Below, in pieces: positions 1 to 5,928 of a stretch of 9,382 bases of DNA; positions within the stretch are counted from its first letter, which is position 1; each line of letters starts with the position of its first letter. The notes beneath the pieces were generated by a model. That model was not told the DNA's origin. It did not search any database and saw nothing but the letters and a program-made list of their open reading frames with translations. The DNA comes from Candidatus Rokuibacteriota bacterium (GTDB taxonomy: Bacteria; Methylomirabilota; Methylomirabilia; Rokubacteriales; CSP1-6): assembly GCA_016201575.1 (NCBI GenBank), contig JACQCN010000118.1:1-9382 (forward strand), written 5' to 3'. Both the position numbers and the translations under genes were made by a program.

Positions 1-373
1 ACTTTTGCTCGGGCGCCCGTTCGGCACGAGGGCTTAGAGCGTTTTTAGGGAGCCTCCTGCGGTCGTGCGGTCCGAGGCCCGCAGGAGGCCGCTCCCTCGT
101 GGGGCCGTCGCCCGGCTCGGCTGGGTCATGGCGGTCTGCGGTGGCGGATGGACGCGTCCGGCGACGGCCCGCACCCCGCGCGGGGCGGCGCGCCAGGCAT
201 CCCTTGGGAAGTGAACCCGCGGGTCGCCGCCGCCTGCCGAAACGTGATGGGGATATGAGTCACTCTCAAGAATCCACTTTTGTTTCTCTCACACCTCGTG
301 TAGAGTGCTGCCCCGTCGCCGGCACTGGGCATCGGGCAGAACTTATCGGTGACTCAGTGAGAGGAGAGCGCTC
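1..373. other. Non-coding region upstream of the S8 protease gene
   Basis: No convincing complete gene is seen here. Frame 1 on the plus strand is open from the window edge to a TAG at 46-48 and would give a 15-residue tail (ending GLERF). It could be the end of a gene lying to the left, but it is too short to judge. That stop lies inside a strong hairpin (25-101). From about 250 to 350 the base composition drifts toward A/T. A weak promoter-like pair is visible there (TTGTTT at 280-285, TAGAGT at 301-306, 15 bp spacer). GAGGAGAG at 361-368 is a good ribosome binding site for the ATG at 374. Confidence 0.6.
25..101. repeat. Strong imperfect hairpin (inverted repeat)
   Basis: The core is a perfect 11 bp inverted repeat, GCCTCCTGCGG (52-62) with CCGCAGGAGGC (79-89), around a 16 nt loop. 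The right arm continues without a gap into CGCT (90-93) and CCCTCGTG (94-101). These pair with AGCG (38-41) and CACGAGGG (25-32) on the left, leaving 33-37 and the T-rich 42-51 unpaired. An alternative outer pairing is AGGGA (47-51) with TCCCT (93-97). No T-run follows the stem on either strand, so it is not a classical rho-independent terminator. It may still end transcription of a gene to the left, or be a structured leader or intergenic repeat. Confidence 0.6.
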
Positions 374-2653
374 ATGCCGATCCTGAACGTGTTCGCCGGC
401 AAGGACGATGCCCCCGCCATTCTGAAGCGGTCCAGGCTCATCGAACGGTATGACGCGTTCCTGCTCGTGGAGGCGACGCCGGCGGCCGCGCGCGCGATTG
501 GACGCAGGTATCCCGTCGAAGACATCACGGATCACTACCGGCTCGAGCTCGCGAACGTGAACATCAATACGTCGCGCCCACGCGTGACCACTGCCGGCAC
601 GCGTCGGCACCCTGCGTACGGGGCGGCGAGGCTCAGACCGGGCCCGCATCATTACATCGTGCAGTTTCGAGGCCCGATCAAGGACCGCTGGCTCGCGCGC
701 CTGCGCTTGACTGGCGCGAAGCTCCGCGTGCCACAAGGAAGCTTCTCGTACATCGTCCGGGCCCGGAAGGCGATGCTGCCGAAGATCGCGGCCCTGCCCT
801 TCGTGCGGTGGCTGGGCCACCTTCCCCACGCGGCACGCATTGCTCCCGGGTTGGTCCGACCCATCCGCGGTCACGCGCCCCTTCCGCGTCGCCGCGTCCG
901 GCCCAACGTGTACCGGGTAGAGATCTTCGATGGTCGGGACACCGGGGCAATCGCCACGGCCGCACGCCGTCTGCGCTTCACGGTGTTGTTGCAAGAGCCG
1001 AAGGCGCGCGTGCTGGTCCTGGAGAGCGAAAGCTCGGACAGGACACGCCCCAAGCAAATCCAGGCGCTGTCGGCGGTGCCCGGCGTGAAGTTCATCCGCC
1101 AGCAGGTGGTGCCTCGGACCGCGAACAACATCGCCATCGGCATCATGGACAACGCGTACGCAGCAACGAATCCGGCGGGCCTGAAGCTGGCCGGGGCGGG
1201 CGAAATCATCGGCATCTGCGATACCGGGCTCGACACCGGCAATCCCGCCTCGATTCATCCCGATTTCGCCGGCCGCGTGCTGACGATCAAGAGCTACCCG
1301 ATCACGTCGGACTGGAAGTCGGTTATCTCGAATCCCGGCGCCGACGACGGGCCCGCCGATCTGGATTCGGGGCACGGCACGCACGTCGCCGGATCCGTGC
1401 TCGGCAACGGCACGGCGTCGGCCGGCGGTCAGCCGCTCATTCGCGGCCACGCGTACAAGGCCAAGCTCGTGTTCCAGGCCGTCGAGCAGGAAATGAAGTG
1501 GAAGGCGAACGCGCCACCGAACGTGACGAGCGAACGATACGTCCTGGCGGGAATTCCTGCGAGCCTGGGTCCGCTCTTTCAGTTCGCCTACGACCAGGGC
1601 GCGCGCATCCATTCCAATTCGTGGGGCGGCGGCGATCCTGGAGCGTACGACGATCAGTGTCGCCAGTTCGATCAATTCGTCTGGGATCACAAGGACTTCT
1701 GCTTCGTGATCGCTGCCGGCAACGACGGCACCGACACGGACGGTAACGGCAAGATCAACCTGCAGAGCGTGACGTCGCCGGGAACGGCCAAAAATTGCGT
1801 CACCGTCGGCGCCTGCGAGAACCTCCGGCCCGAATTCGATTCTGAGACATACGGCGAGTGGTGGCCCCACGACTTCCCGGTGAGCCCGTTCAAGAACGAT
1901 CCGATGGCCAACCATGCCGATCAGGTCGTTCCGTTCAGCAGCCGTGGGCCGACCACCGATAATCGCGTGAAGCCGGACGTGGTTGCTCCAGGAACGTTCA
2001 TCCTGTCCACGCGCTCCTCGAAGCTGGCCGCGAACAACTTCGCGTGGGCCGCGTATCCGCCCGACAAGAAGCACTACTTCCACATGGGTGGTACCAGCAT
2101 GGCGACGCCGCTCACCGCCGGGGCGGTCGCCGTGCTCCGCGAGTTCCTGCGCACGAAGCAGAGCTTGGCGCGGCCGTCAGCCGCGCTGCTCAAGGCGTTG
2201 CTCATCGCCGGGGCGCAACGCCTGCCCGGAACCGCGCCCGCGAACACGATCCGCGACAATCATCAAGGACTCGGCCGTGTGAATCTCGACCGCTCGACGA
2301 CACGGCCGCTGGCGACCATCGACGGTCCGGGCCTCAAGACCGGTGGCAAATCGACGTTGACCGTCAAGGTGCCGGCCGCCAACAAGACGCTGCGCATCGC
2401 GCTCTGCTACTCCGACTTCCCAGGGGCGACGCTGATCAACAACCTGAATCTGATCGTGACTGACCCCGGCGGGAGGCGTTACGTCGGCAACCAGTCATCT
2501 TCGGCGAGGGGGACCCTGGCGCTCGATGCGACGAGCAACGTCGAAGTGGTTCAGGTGACCAAGGCAAAGACCGGCAACTGGACCGTCGATGTCGTCGCAT
2601 CCAACGTCAGCGTCAGCCCGCAGGACTTCGCGCTGGCCGCGGTCCTGGTCTGA
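374..2653 (+). CDS. S8 (subtilisin-like, KP-43-type) serine peptidase with long propeptide
   Basis: This is a predicted endoprotease of 759 aa. The catalytic triad is visible: Asp283 in GICDTGLDTG, His334 in GHGTHVAG and Ser575 in GGTSMATP. Asn450 in AAGNDG is the likely oxyanion-hole residue. The segment around 521-540 (FSSRGPTTDNRVKPDVVAPG) and the C-terminal beta domain (about 680-759, LRIALCYSDFPG then NNLNLIVTDPGG) match the KP-43-like branch of subtilases, which ends in a jelly-roll domain. The first ~255 residues form an unusually long pro-region. It has an N-terminal segment (about 25-60, YDAFLLVEATP) and two similar units (about 94-148 and 180-241), each starting YxVxx and ending in an LPxVRW/VPGVKF-type motif, which resembles a duplicated inhibitor-like propeptide. 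No hydrophobic signal peptide is seen at the N-terminus (MPILNVFAGKDD), although relatives are usually secreted. The start at 374 is chosen for the GAGGAGAG site 5 nt upstream. Codon use looks less strictly G/C-ending than in the other genes. Substrate is unknown. Confidence 0.93.
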   Translation: MPILNVFAGKDDAPAILKRSRLIERYDAFLLVEATPAAARAIGRRYPVEDITDHYRLELANVNINTSRPRVTTAGTRRHPAYGAARLRPGPHHYIVQFRGPIKDRWLARLRLTGAKLRVPQGSFSYIVRARKAMLPKIAALPFVRWLGHLPHAARIAPGLVRPIRGHAPLPRRRVRPNVYRVEIFDGRDTGAIATAARRLRFTVLLQEPKARVLVLESESSDRTRPKQIQALSAVPGVKFIRQQVVPRTANNIAIGIMDNAYAATNPAGLKLAGAGEIIGICDTGLDTGNPASIHPDFAGRVLTIKSYPITSDWKSVISNPGADDGPADLDSGHGTHVAGSVLGNGTASAGGQPLIRGHAYKAKLVFQAVEQEMKWKANAPPNVTSERYVLAGIPASLGPLFQFAYDQGARIHSNSWGGGDPGAYDDQCRQFDQFVWDHKDFCFVIAAGNDGTDTDGNGKINLQSVTSPGTAKNCVTVGACENLRPEFDSETYGEWWPHDFPVSPFKNDPMANHADQVVPFSSRGPTTDNRVKPDVVAPGTFILSTRSSKLAANNFAWAAYPPDKKHYFHMGGTSMATPLTAGAVAVLREFLRTKQSLARPSAALLKALLIAGAQRLPGTAPANTIRDNHQGLGRVNLDRSTTRPLATIDGPGLKTGGKSTLTVKVPAANKTLRIALCYSDFPGATLINNLNLIVTDPGGRRYVGNQSSSARGTLALDATSNVEVVQVTKAKTGNWTVDVVASNVSVSPQDFALAAVLV

Positions 2654-2786
2654 TGGTCATGGCGCGCGCCCGTGTGGTCGAGAAGGGGCTGACCGCTCGG
2701 CCCGTCGACTACTGGACCACCGACGGCGTCGACATCCGGGCACCGACGCCCGCGCTCGACGGTCTCGCCGCCGATACCAGGGCCAG

Positions 2787-2809
2787 CGCCCGAGACAGCG
2801 CCTCGGGTG
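2787..2809. terminator. Small hairpin in the convergent gap between protease and MetE-like genes
   Basis: CCCGAG (2789-2794) and CTCGGG (2802-2807) pair perfectly around a 7 nt loop. One G-T wobble and one C-G pair extend the stem to 2787/2809. It lies in the 208 bp gap (2654-2861) between two genes that end facing each other, where a bidirectional terminator would be expected. No T-tract follows on either strand, so the terminator call is weak. Nothing else is recognised in the gap. Confidence 0.25.
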
Positions 2810-2861
2810 GGCGGTGCCGGCCTCCGCCGATGGAGCCCTTCGCCTTCAGCCGCTCCGGCGG

Positions 2862-3890
2862 CTAGCGACCGCCGAACTCGGCCCGCAGCAACTTCGCCGC
2901 CGCCACCATGGCCGTCATCTTCCCGAACGCGACGTCGCGAGGCAGGTACTTCATCCCGCAATCGGGCGCCAGGATGACGTCCTCCGGCTTGACGTGGGGC
3001 AGGGCGCGCTTGATGCGCTCGACGATCGTCTCCGGCGCCTCCACCGTCGGGTCGCTCAGGTCGAGGCAGCCCACCATGATCTTCTTGCCGGTGAGCTTCG
3101 TGAGGACCGAGCAGTCGAGCTTCGATTGCGCCGTCTCGATGGAGACCTGCGTACACGCGCACGCCGCCAGTTCGGGCAGGAAGGAGTAGCCCGACGGCCG
3201 CTGGTGGATGATCGCGGCATAGCCGAAGCAGATGTGCGCCGCCGTCGTGCCGGTGATGCCCGCGAGCGCCCGGTTGAGCGCCTTCAGCCCGAACTGCCGG
3301 GCCTTTTCCGGCCGCGCCTGCATGTACGGCTCGTCGATCTGCACGATGTCGGCGCCGGCCGCGAAGAGGTCGCGGATCTCCTCGTTCAGGGCGACGGCGT
3401 AGTCCATGGCCGCCGCCTCCTCGCTCGGGTAGTAGTCGTTCTGCGCCTGCTGCGACATCGTGAAGGGGCCCGGCACGGTCATCTTGATCGGCCCGCGCGC
3501 GTGTGCGCGCAGGAAGCGTACATCCTCCACCTCGACCGGGCGCCGGCGACGGATGGGCCCGACGATGCGCGGGACCGGGTTGGGATGGCCCGAGCGGTCG
3601 AGGGCGGTGCCGGGATGGTCGAGATCCACGCCCTCGAGCCCGGTGGCGAAGCGGTTCGAGTAGCTCTCGCGCCGGATCTCCCCGTCGGTGACGATGTCGA
3701 GCCCGGCCTCCTCCTGGGCCCGGATCGCCAGCAACGTGGCGTCGTCCTGCGCCTCGGAGAGCCACCGCTCGGGGATGCGCCACAGCTCGCGGGCCCGCAC
3801 GCGGGGCGGGAAGCGGCCGGCGAGCTGCTGGCGGTCGATCAACCACTCGGGCTGCGGGTAGCTACCGACGAGGGTGGTCGGAAAGAGCAT
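2862..3890 (-). CDS. Single-domain MetE-like (cobalamin-independent methionine synthase family) methyltransferase
   Basis: The protein is 342 aa, equivalent to the C-terminal catalytic barrel of MetE in the UROD/MetE-like superfamily. MetE transfers a methyl group to a zinc-bound thiol, classically homocysteine. The zinc ligands are present: His219 and Cys221 (AAHICFG), Glu252 (SIETAQ) and Cys311 (APDCGM). The N-terminal TTLVGSYPQP, the VTDGE motif (about 67-71) and QIDEPYM (184-190) are also typical. Full-length MetE is about 750 aa with a duplicated barrel; only one barrel is here. Such short forms are known or suspected to use methyl donors other than methyl-tetrahydropteroyl-triglutamate, such as corrinoid-bound methyl, or to act on other thiols. 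The frame stays open upstream to an ATG at 4025. The start at 3890 is preferred because AGGAGGAAAT lies just before it and family homology begins there. It is divergent from the EthD-like/LLM operon. The physiological substrate is not established. Confidence 0.88.
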   Translation of the reverse strand: MLFPTTLVGSYPQPEWLIDRQQLAGRFPPRVRARELWRIPERWLSEAQDDATLLAIRAQEEAGLDIVTDGEIRRESYSNRFATGLEGVDLDHPGTALDRSGHPNPVPRIVGPIRRRRPVEVEDVRFLRAHARGPIKMTVPGPFTMSQQAQNDYYPSEEAAAMDYAVALNEEIRDLFAAGADIVQIDEPYMQARPEKARQFGLKALNRALAGITGTTAAHICFGYAAIIHQRPSGYSFLPELAACACTQVSIETAQSKLDCSVLTKLTGKKIMVGCLDLSDPTVEAPETIVERIKRALPHVKPEDVILAPDCGMKYLPRDVAFGKMTAMVAAAKLLRAEFGGR

Positions 3891-4018
3891 CGGGATTTCC
3901 TCCTGGCGGGGTCGGGCCGCGTGGATAGCACGCCAGACGCGCTCGGGCGTCGCCGGCATCTCGATTCGCTCCACGCCCGGCCCGGCCGGGCGCGCGGAAC
4001 GGGTGCGGGAATCCGGGA

Positions 4019-4047
4019 ATGACATCTCGCCCCCGGACGGGCATTCT
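4019..4047 (+). promoter_or_regulatory. Possible promoter for the EthD-like/LLM operon
   Basis: ATGACA (4019-4024) matches the -35 consensus TTGACA at five of six positions. After a 17 bp spacer comes CATTCT (4042-4047), a poor -10. A second poor -10 choice is TCTACT at 4045-4050. Either would give a leader of roughly 35 nt ahead of the ATG at 4091. The 200 bp divergent gap (3891-4090) also holds the GC-rich palindrome CCCGGCCGGG (3981-3990), which could be an operator or chance. The call rests only on hexamer similarity. Confidence 0.2.
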
Positions 4048-4090
4048 ACTGCTCATCGACTCGGGTCGGCATCCAGGAGAGGAGCGTCAC

Positions 4091-4756
4091 ATGGAGAGGA
4101 AGAAGGGCACGGGGCTGTTGATGGTCTGGGCCGGCGTCCCGGCGGAGAAGGAGGACGAGTTCAATCGCTGGTACGACGAGGAGCACCTGCCCGAGCGACT
4201 CTCCGTGCCGGGCTTCTTGAGCGGGGCCCGATACGAAGCGGTGAAAGGTGGACCGAAGCATCTCGCCTGCTACGAGCTGGACAGCGTCGCGGTGCTGGAG
4301 GGCGAGGCGTACAAGCGGGTCCAGGCTCACCCCACCGCCTGGACCCGACGCTGCTCCCCCGAGGTCATCGGCACCACCTACATCCGCAACGTCTATACCG
4401 TGATCGATCCGAAGACGGTGACGCCGGAGGTGGCCGGGAGCGACATGGCGCCCGCCCTGCAGATCGGGCGCATGGACGTGCCGCCGGAGATAGACGACGA
4501 GTTCAACGACTGGTACGACACCATCTACGTGCCCAACTACGAGAAAGTTCCAGGCGTGATTCGCGGCCGACGCTATCGAGCCGTGACCGGCACGCCCACC
4601 TATCTCACCCTCTACGAGTTCGAGCACCCGGCGGTGTCGGAGAGTGCCGCCTGGGCCGCCCAGCGGGACATCTCACCAGTGACGCACCGGATACGGCCAC
4701 ACATGCGGCACGCGCCGGGCTCTCCCGGCATCTGGGTCAAGACGGTTCATCTCTGA
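4091..4756 (+). CDS. Tandem EthD/DUF4286-like (dimeric alpha-beta barrel) protein
   Basis: This 221 aa soluble protein is made of two copies of one ferredoxin-like unit. The repeat is plain in the sequence: residues 24-50 (FNRWYDEEHLP, then VPGF, then GARYEA) correspond to residues 138-164 (FNDWYDTIYVP, then VPGV, then GRRYRA). Each copy is followed by a strand ending in CYELD or LYEFE. The WYDxxHxP...VPGF signature is typical of small EthD/DUF4286-type proteins in degradation clusters. Members form dimeric alpha-beta barrels, and their activity is mostly unknown. Here the fusion would form the barrel within one chain. The first copy keeps the His of EEHLP, while the second has YVP, so only the first may retain a catalytic or ligand site. 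The start at 4091 follows AGGAGAGGAG (4076-4085); the longer frame from 4019 adds an unconserved 24 residues. The stop is 23 nt before the LLM oxidoreductase start, so the two are probably co-transcribed. Function is unknown. Confidence 0.82.
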   Translation: MERKKGTGLLMVWAGVPAEKEDEFNRWYDEEHLPERLSVPGFLSGARYEAVKGGPKHLACYELDSVAVLEGEAYKRVQAHPTAWTRRCSPEVIGTTYIRNVYTVIDPKTVTPEVAGSDMAPALQIGRMDVPPEIDDEFNDWYDTIYVPNYEKVPGVIRGRRYRAVTGTPTYLTLYEFEHPAVSESAAWAAQRDISPVTHRIRPHMRHAPGSPGIWVKTVHL

Positions 4757-4779
4757 ACGGTACGCGGGAGGAGAGTGAC

Positions 4780-5715
4780 ATGCGTTTCGGCCTGTTCACG
4801 AGTATGGGAGCCCAGACCTGGTCGGGCGTGCTGGACCTCTGGCGACACATCGAAGCCACGGGGTGGGACATCGGCTGCGTGACCGACCACTTCATGCCGA
4901 ACACGAAGGAGCGCGAGGGCGCCATGCTCGAGTCGTGGAGCACGCTCAGCGCGCTGTCGGCCCTGGTGCCGCGCATCCGCGTCGGCACGATCGTGCTGGG
5001 CAACACGTACCGCCACCCGGCGGTGGTCGCGAAGATGGCCGCTCAGGTCGACATCATCTCGGGCGGCCGGCTCCTCCTGGGGCTCGGCGCGGGCTGGCAG
5101 GAGAACGAGCACGCGGCCTACGGCATCCCGTTCCCCACGATGCGCGAGCGGCTGGAGCGGCTGGACGAGGCGTGCGAGGTGATGAGAGCGCTGTGGGCCC
5201 AGCGCCGCAGCGACTTCAAGGGGCGCTACTACCAGCTCTCCGACGCCCCGCTCGATCCCAAGCCGATGCAGACACCGCATCCCGAGCTGATGATAGGCGG
5301 CGGCGGTGAGCGCGTCACCCTGCGGATCGTGGCCAAGCACGCCGACCACTGGAACGTCTGGGGCGGCCCGAAGGTCCTGGCGCGGAAGGGAGCCATCCTC
5401 GACGAGCACTGCGCCGCCGTCGGCCGCGACCCGAAGACCATCACGCGCTCGGGCAACATGGCGCTGCTCATCACCGACAGGAAGGACGAGGTCGAGCGTC
5501 TCGCCGAGACGATCGCCACGCGCATGGGCCGCCACGTCGCCGACGCGCGCGACACCTGCCTGGCCGGCACGCCGGACCAGATCCGCGAGCAGCTCCACCA
5601 GCTCCGGGCGGCCGGAGCGGGCGCGCTGTTCATCCCGACCATGTTCCGACCTCTGGGCGAGCTGCGCCGCGACCTGGATCGGTTCATCGCGGAGATCGCC
5701 CCGGCGTTCCGCTGA
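4780..5715 (+). CDS. LLM-class (luciferase-like) F420- or flavin-dependent oxidoreductase
   Basis: The protein is 311 aa, the normal length for a single-barrel luciferase-like monooxygenase/F420-dependent reductase. Features in order: MRFGLFTSMG at the start (first beta strand); VTDHFMP at 34-40; RIRVGTIVLGNTYRHPAVVAKMA (65-87), a hallmark of the family; the DIISGGRLLLGLGAGW motif (91-106); ERLERLDEACEVMRALW (123-139); PELMIGGGGERVTLRIVAKHAD (168-189), the cofactor-phosphate region; and LAGTPDQIREQL near 261-272. These patterns match the TIGR03560-like F420-dependent LLM subfamily, so the cofactor is more likely F420H2 than FMN, although no cofactor residue settles this. The start at 4780 is supported by GGGAGGAGAG 5 nt upstream. 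The same frame is open far upstream across the preceding gene, but that part has no family similarity. It is probably the second gene of a two-gene operon. The substrate cannot be read from the sequence. Confidence 0.9.
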   Translation: MRFGLFTSMGAQTWSGVLDLWRHIEATGWDIGCVTDHFMPNTKEREGAMLESWSTLSALSALVPRIRVGTIVLGNTYRHPAVVAKMAAQVDIISGGRLLLGLGAGWQENEHAAYGIPFPTMRERLERLDEACEVMRALWAQRRSDFKGRYYQLSDAPLDPKPMQTPHPELMIGGGGERVTLRIVAKHADHWNVWGGPKVLARKGAILDEHCAAVGRDPKTITRSGNMALLITDRKDEVERLAETIATRMGRHVADARDTCLAGTPDQIREQLHQLRAAGAGALFIPTMFRPLGELRRDLDRFIAEIAPAFR

Positions 5716-5730
5716 CTCGCCGGCCCGCAT

Positions 5731-5926
5731 CATTCGCGAACGGCCGTCACGTGTGGCGGGTGGGTCCTGTCGCAGGGCGCAGTCCCCGCGGGGCCGGCTC
5801 CGTCACCCCCACGCCCGAACGCCGCGCACCGCGCGGCGGACGGGACGAGGGGGGCCCACTACGCCGGCCTCGCGGGGACTGCACCCTGCGCCACCCACCC
5901 GGTCGCGCGATAGCTGTTCGGCAATG
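5731..5926. repeat. Long imperfect palindrome filling a convergent intergenic gap
   Basis: The gap between the stop codons of the LLM gene (5715) and the monooxygenase-like gene (5929) is almost entirely one inverted repeat. Pairing by eye, outside to inside: 5731-5744 with 5913-5926 (11 of 14 positions); 5757-5765 with 5893-5901 (9 of 9, GGGTGGGT against ACCCACCC); a 5/2 nt internal loop; 5771-5798 with 5863-5890 (28 positions, one mismatch and one G-T). Inside this are 5806-5810 with 5849-5853, 5814-5817 with 5841-5844, and a perfect 8 bp tip, 5820-5827 with 5831-5838, around ACC. No T-tract follows. Candidates are a MITE-like or REP/BIME-type element, a structured RNA, or a bidirectional transcription barrier. 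The structure itself is certain; its role is not. Confidence 0.85.
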
Positions 5927-5928
5927 AG

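Noticed and set aside
18..30. Resemblance of TTCGGCACGAG to a common cDNA library adaptor
   Set aside because: It is an 11-base match in GC-rich genomic sequence, and its CACGAG part pairs in a hairpin. Chance is the simpler explanation.
266..2083. 605-codon open frame on the minus strand opposite the protease
   Set aside because: It mirrors a real gene with clear catalytic motifs. Its translation is Arg/Gly/Ala-rich with no recognisable family, as expected for an antisense frame in GC-rich DNA.
2551..3846. 431-codon minus-strand and 477-codon plus-strand frames over the first MetE-like gene
   Set aside because: They overlap the zinc-site methyltransferase frame and show low-complexity, Arg/Pro-rich translations without domain motifs.
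3975..3991. GC-rich palindrome CCCGGCCGGG as an operator in the divergent gap
   Set aside because: Short GC palindromes of this kind are common by chance at this base composition, and no second copy is seen nearby.
3874..4779. Upstream extension of the LLM oxidoreductase frame, suggesting a 613-residue fusion
   Set aside because: The extension lies over the EthD-like gene in another frame. It has no family similarity, and a strong ribosome binding site sits just before the family-typical start at 4780.
5716..5928. CRISPR array or tRNA in the structured gap
   Set aside because: There are no direct repeats with spacers and no cloverleaf. The structure is a single long inverted repeat.
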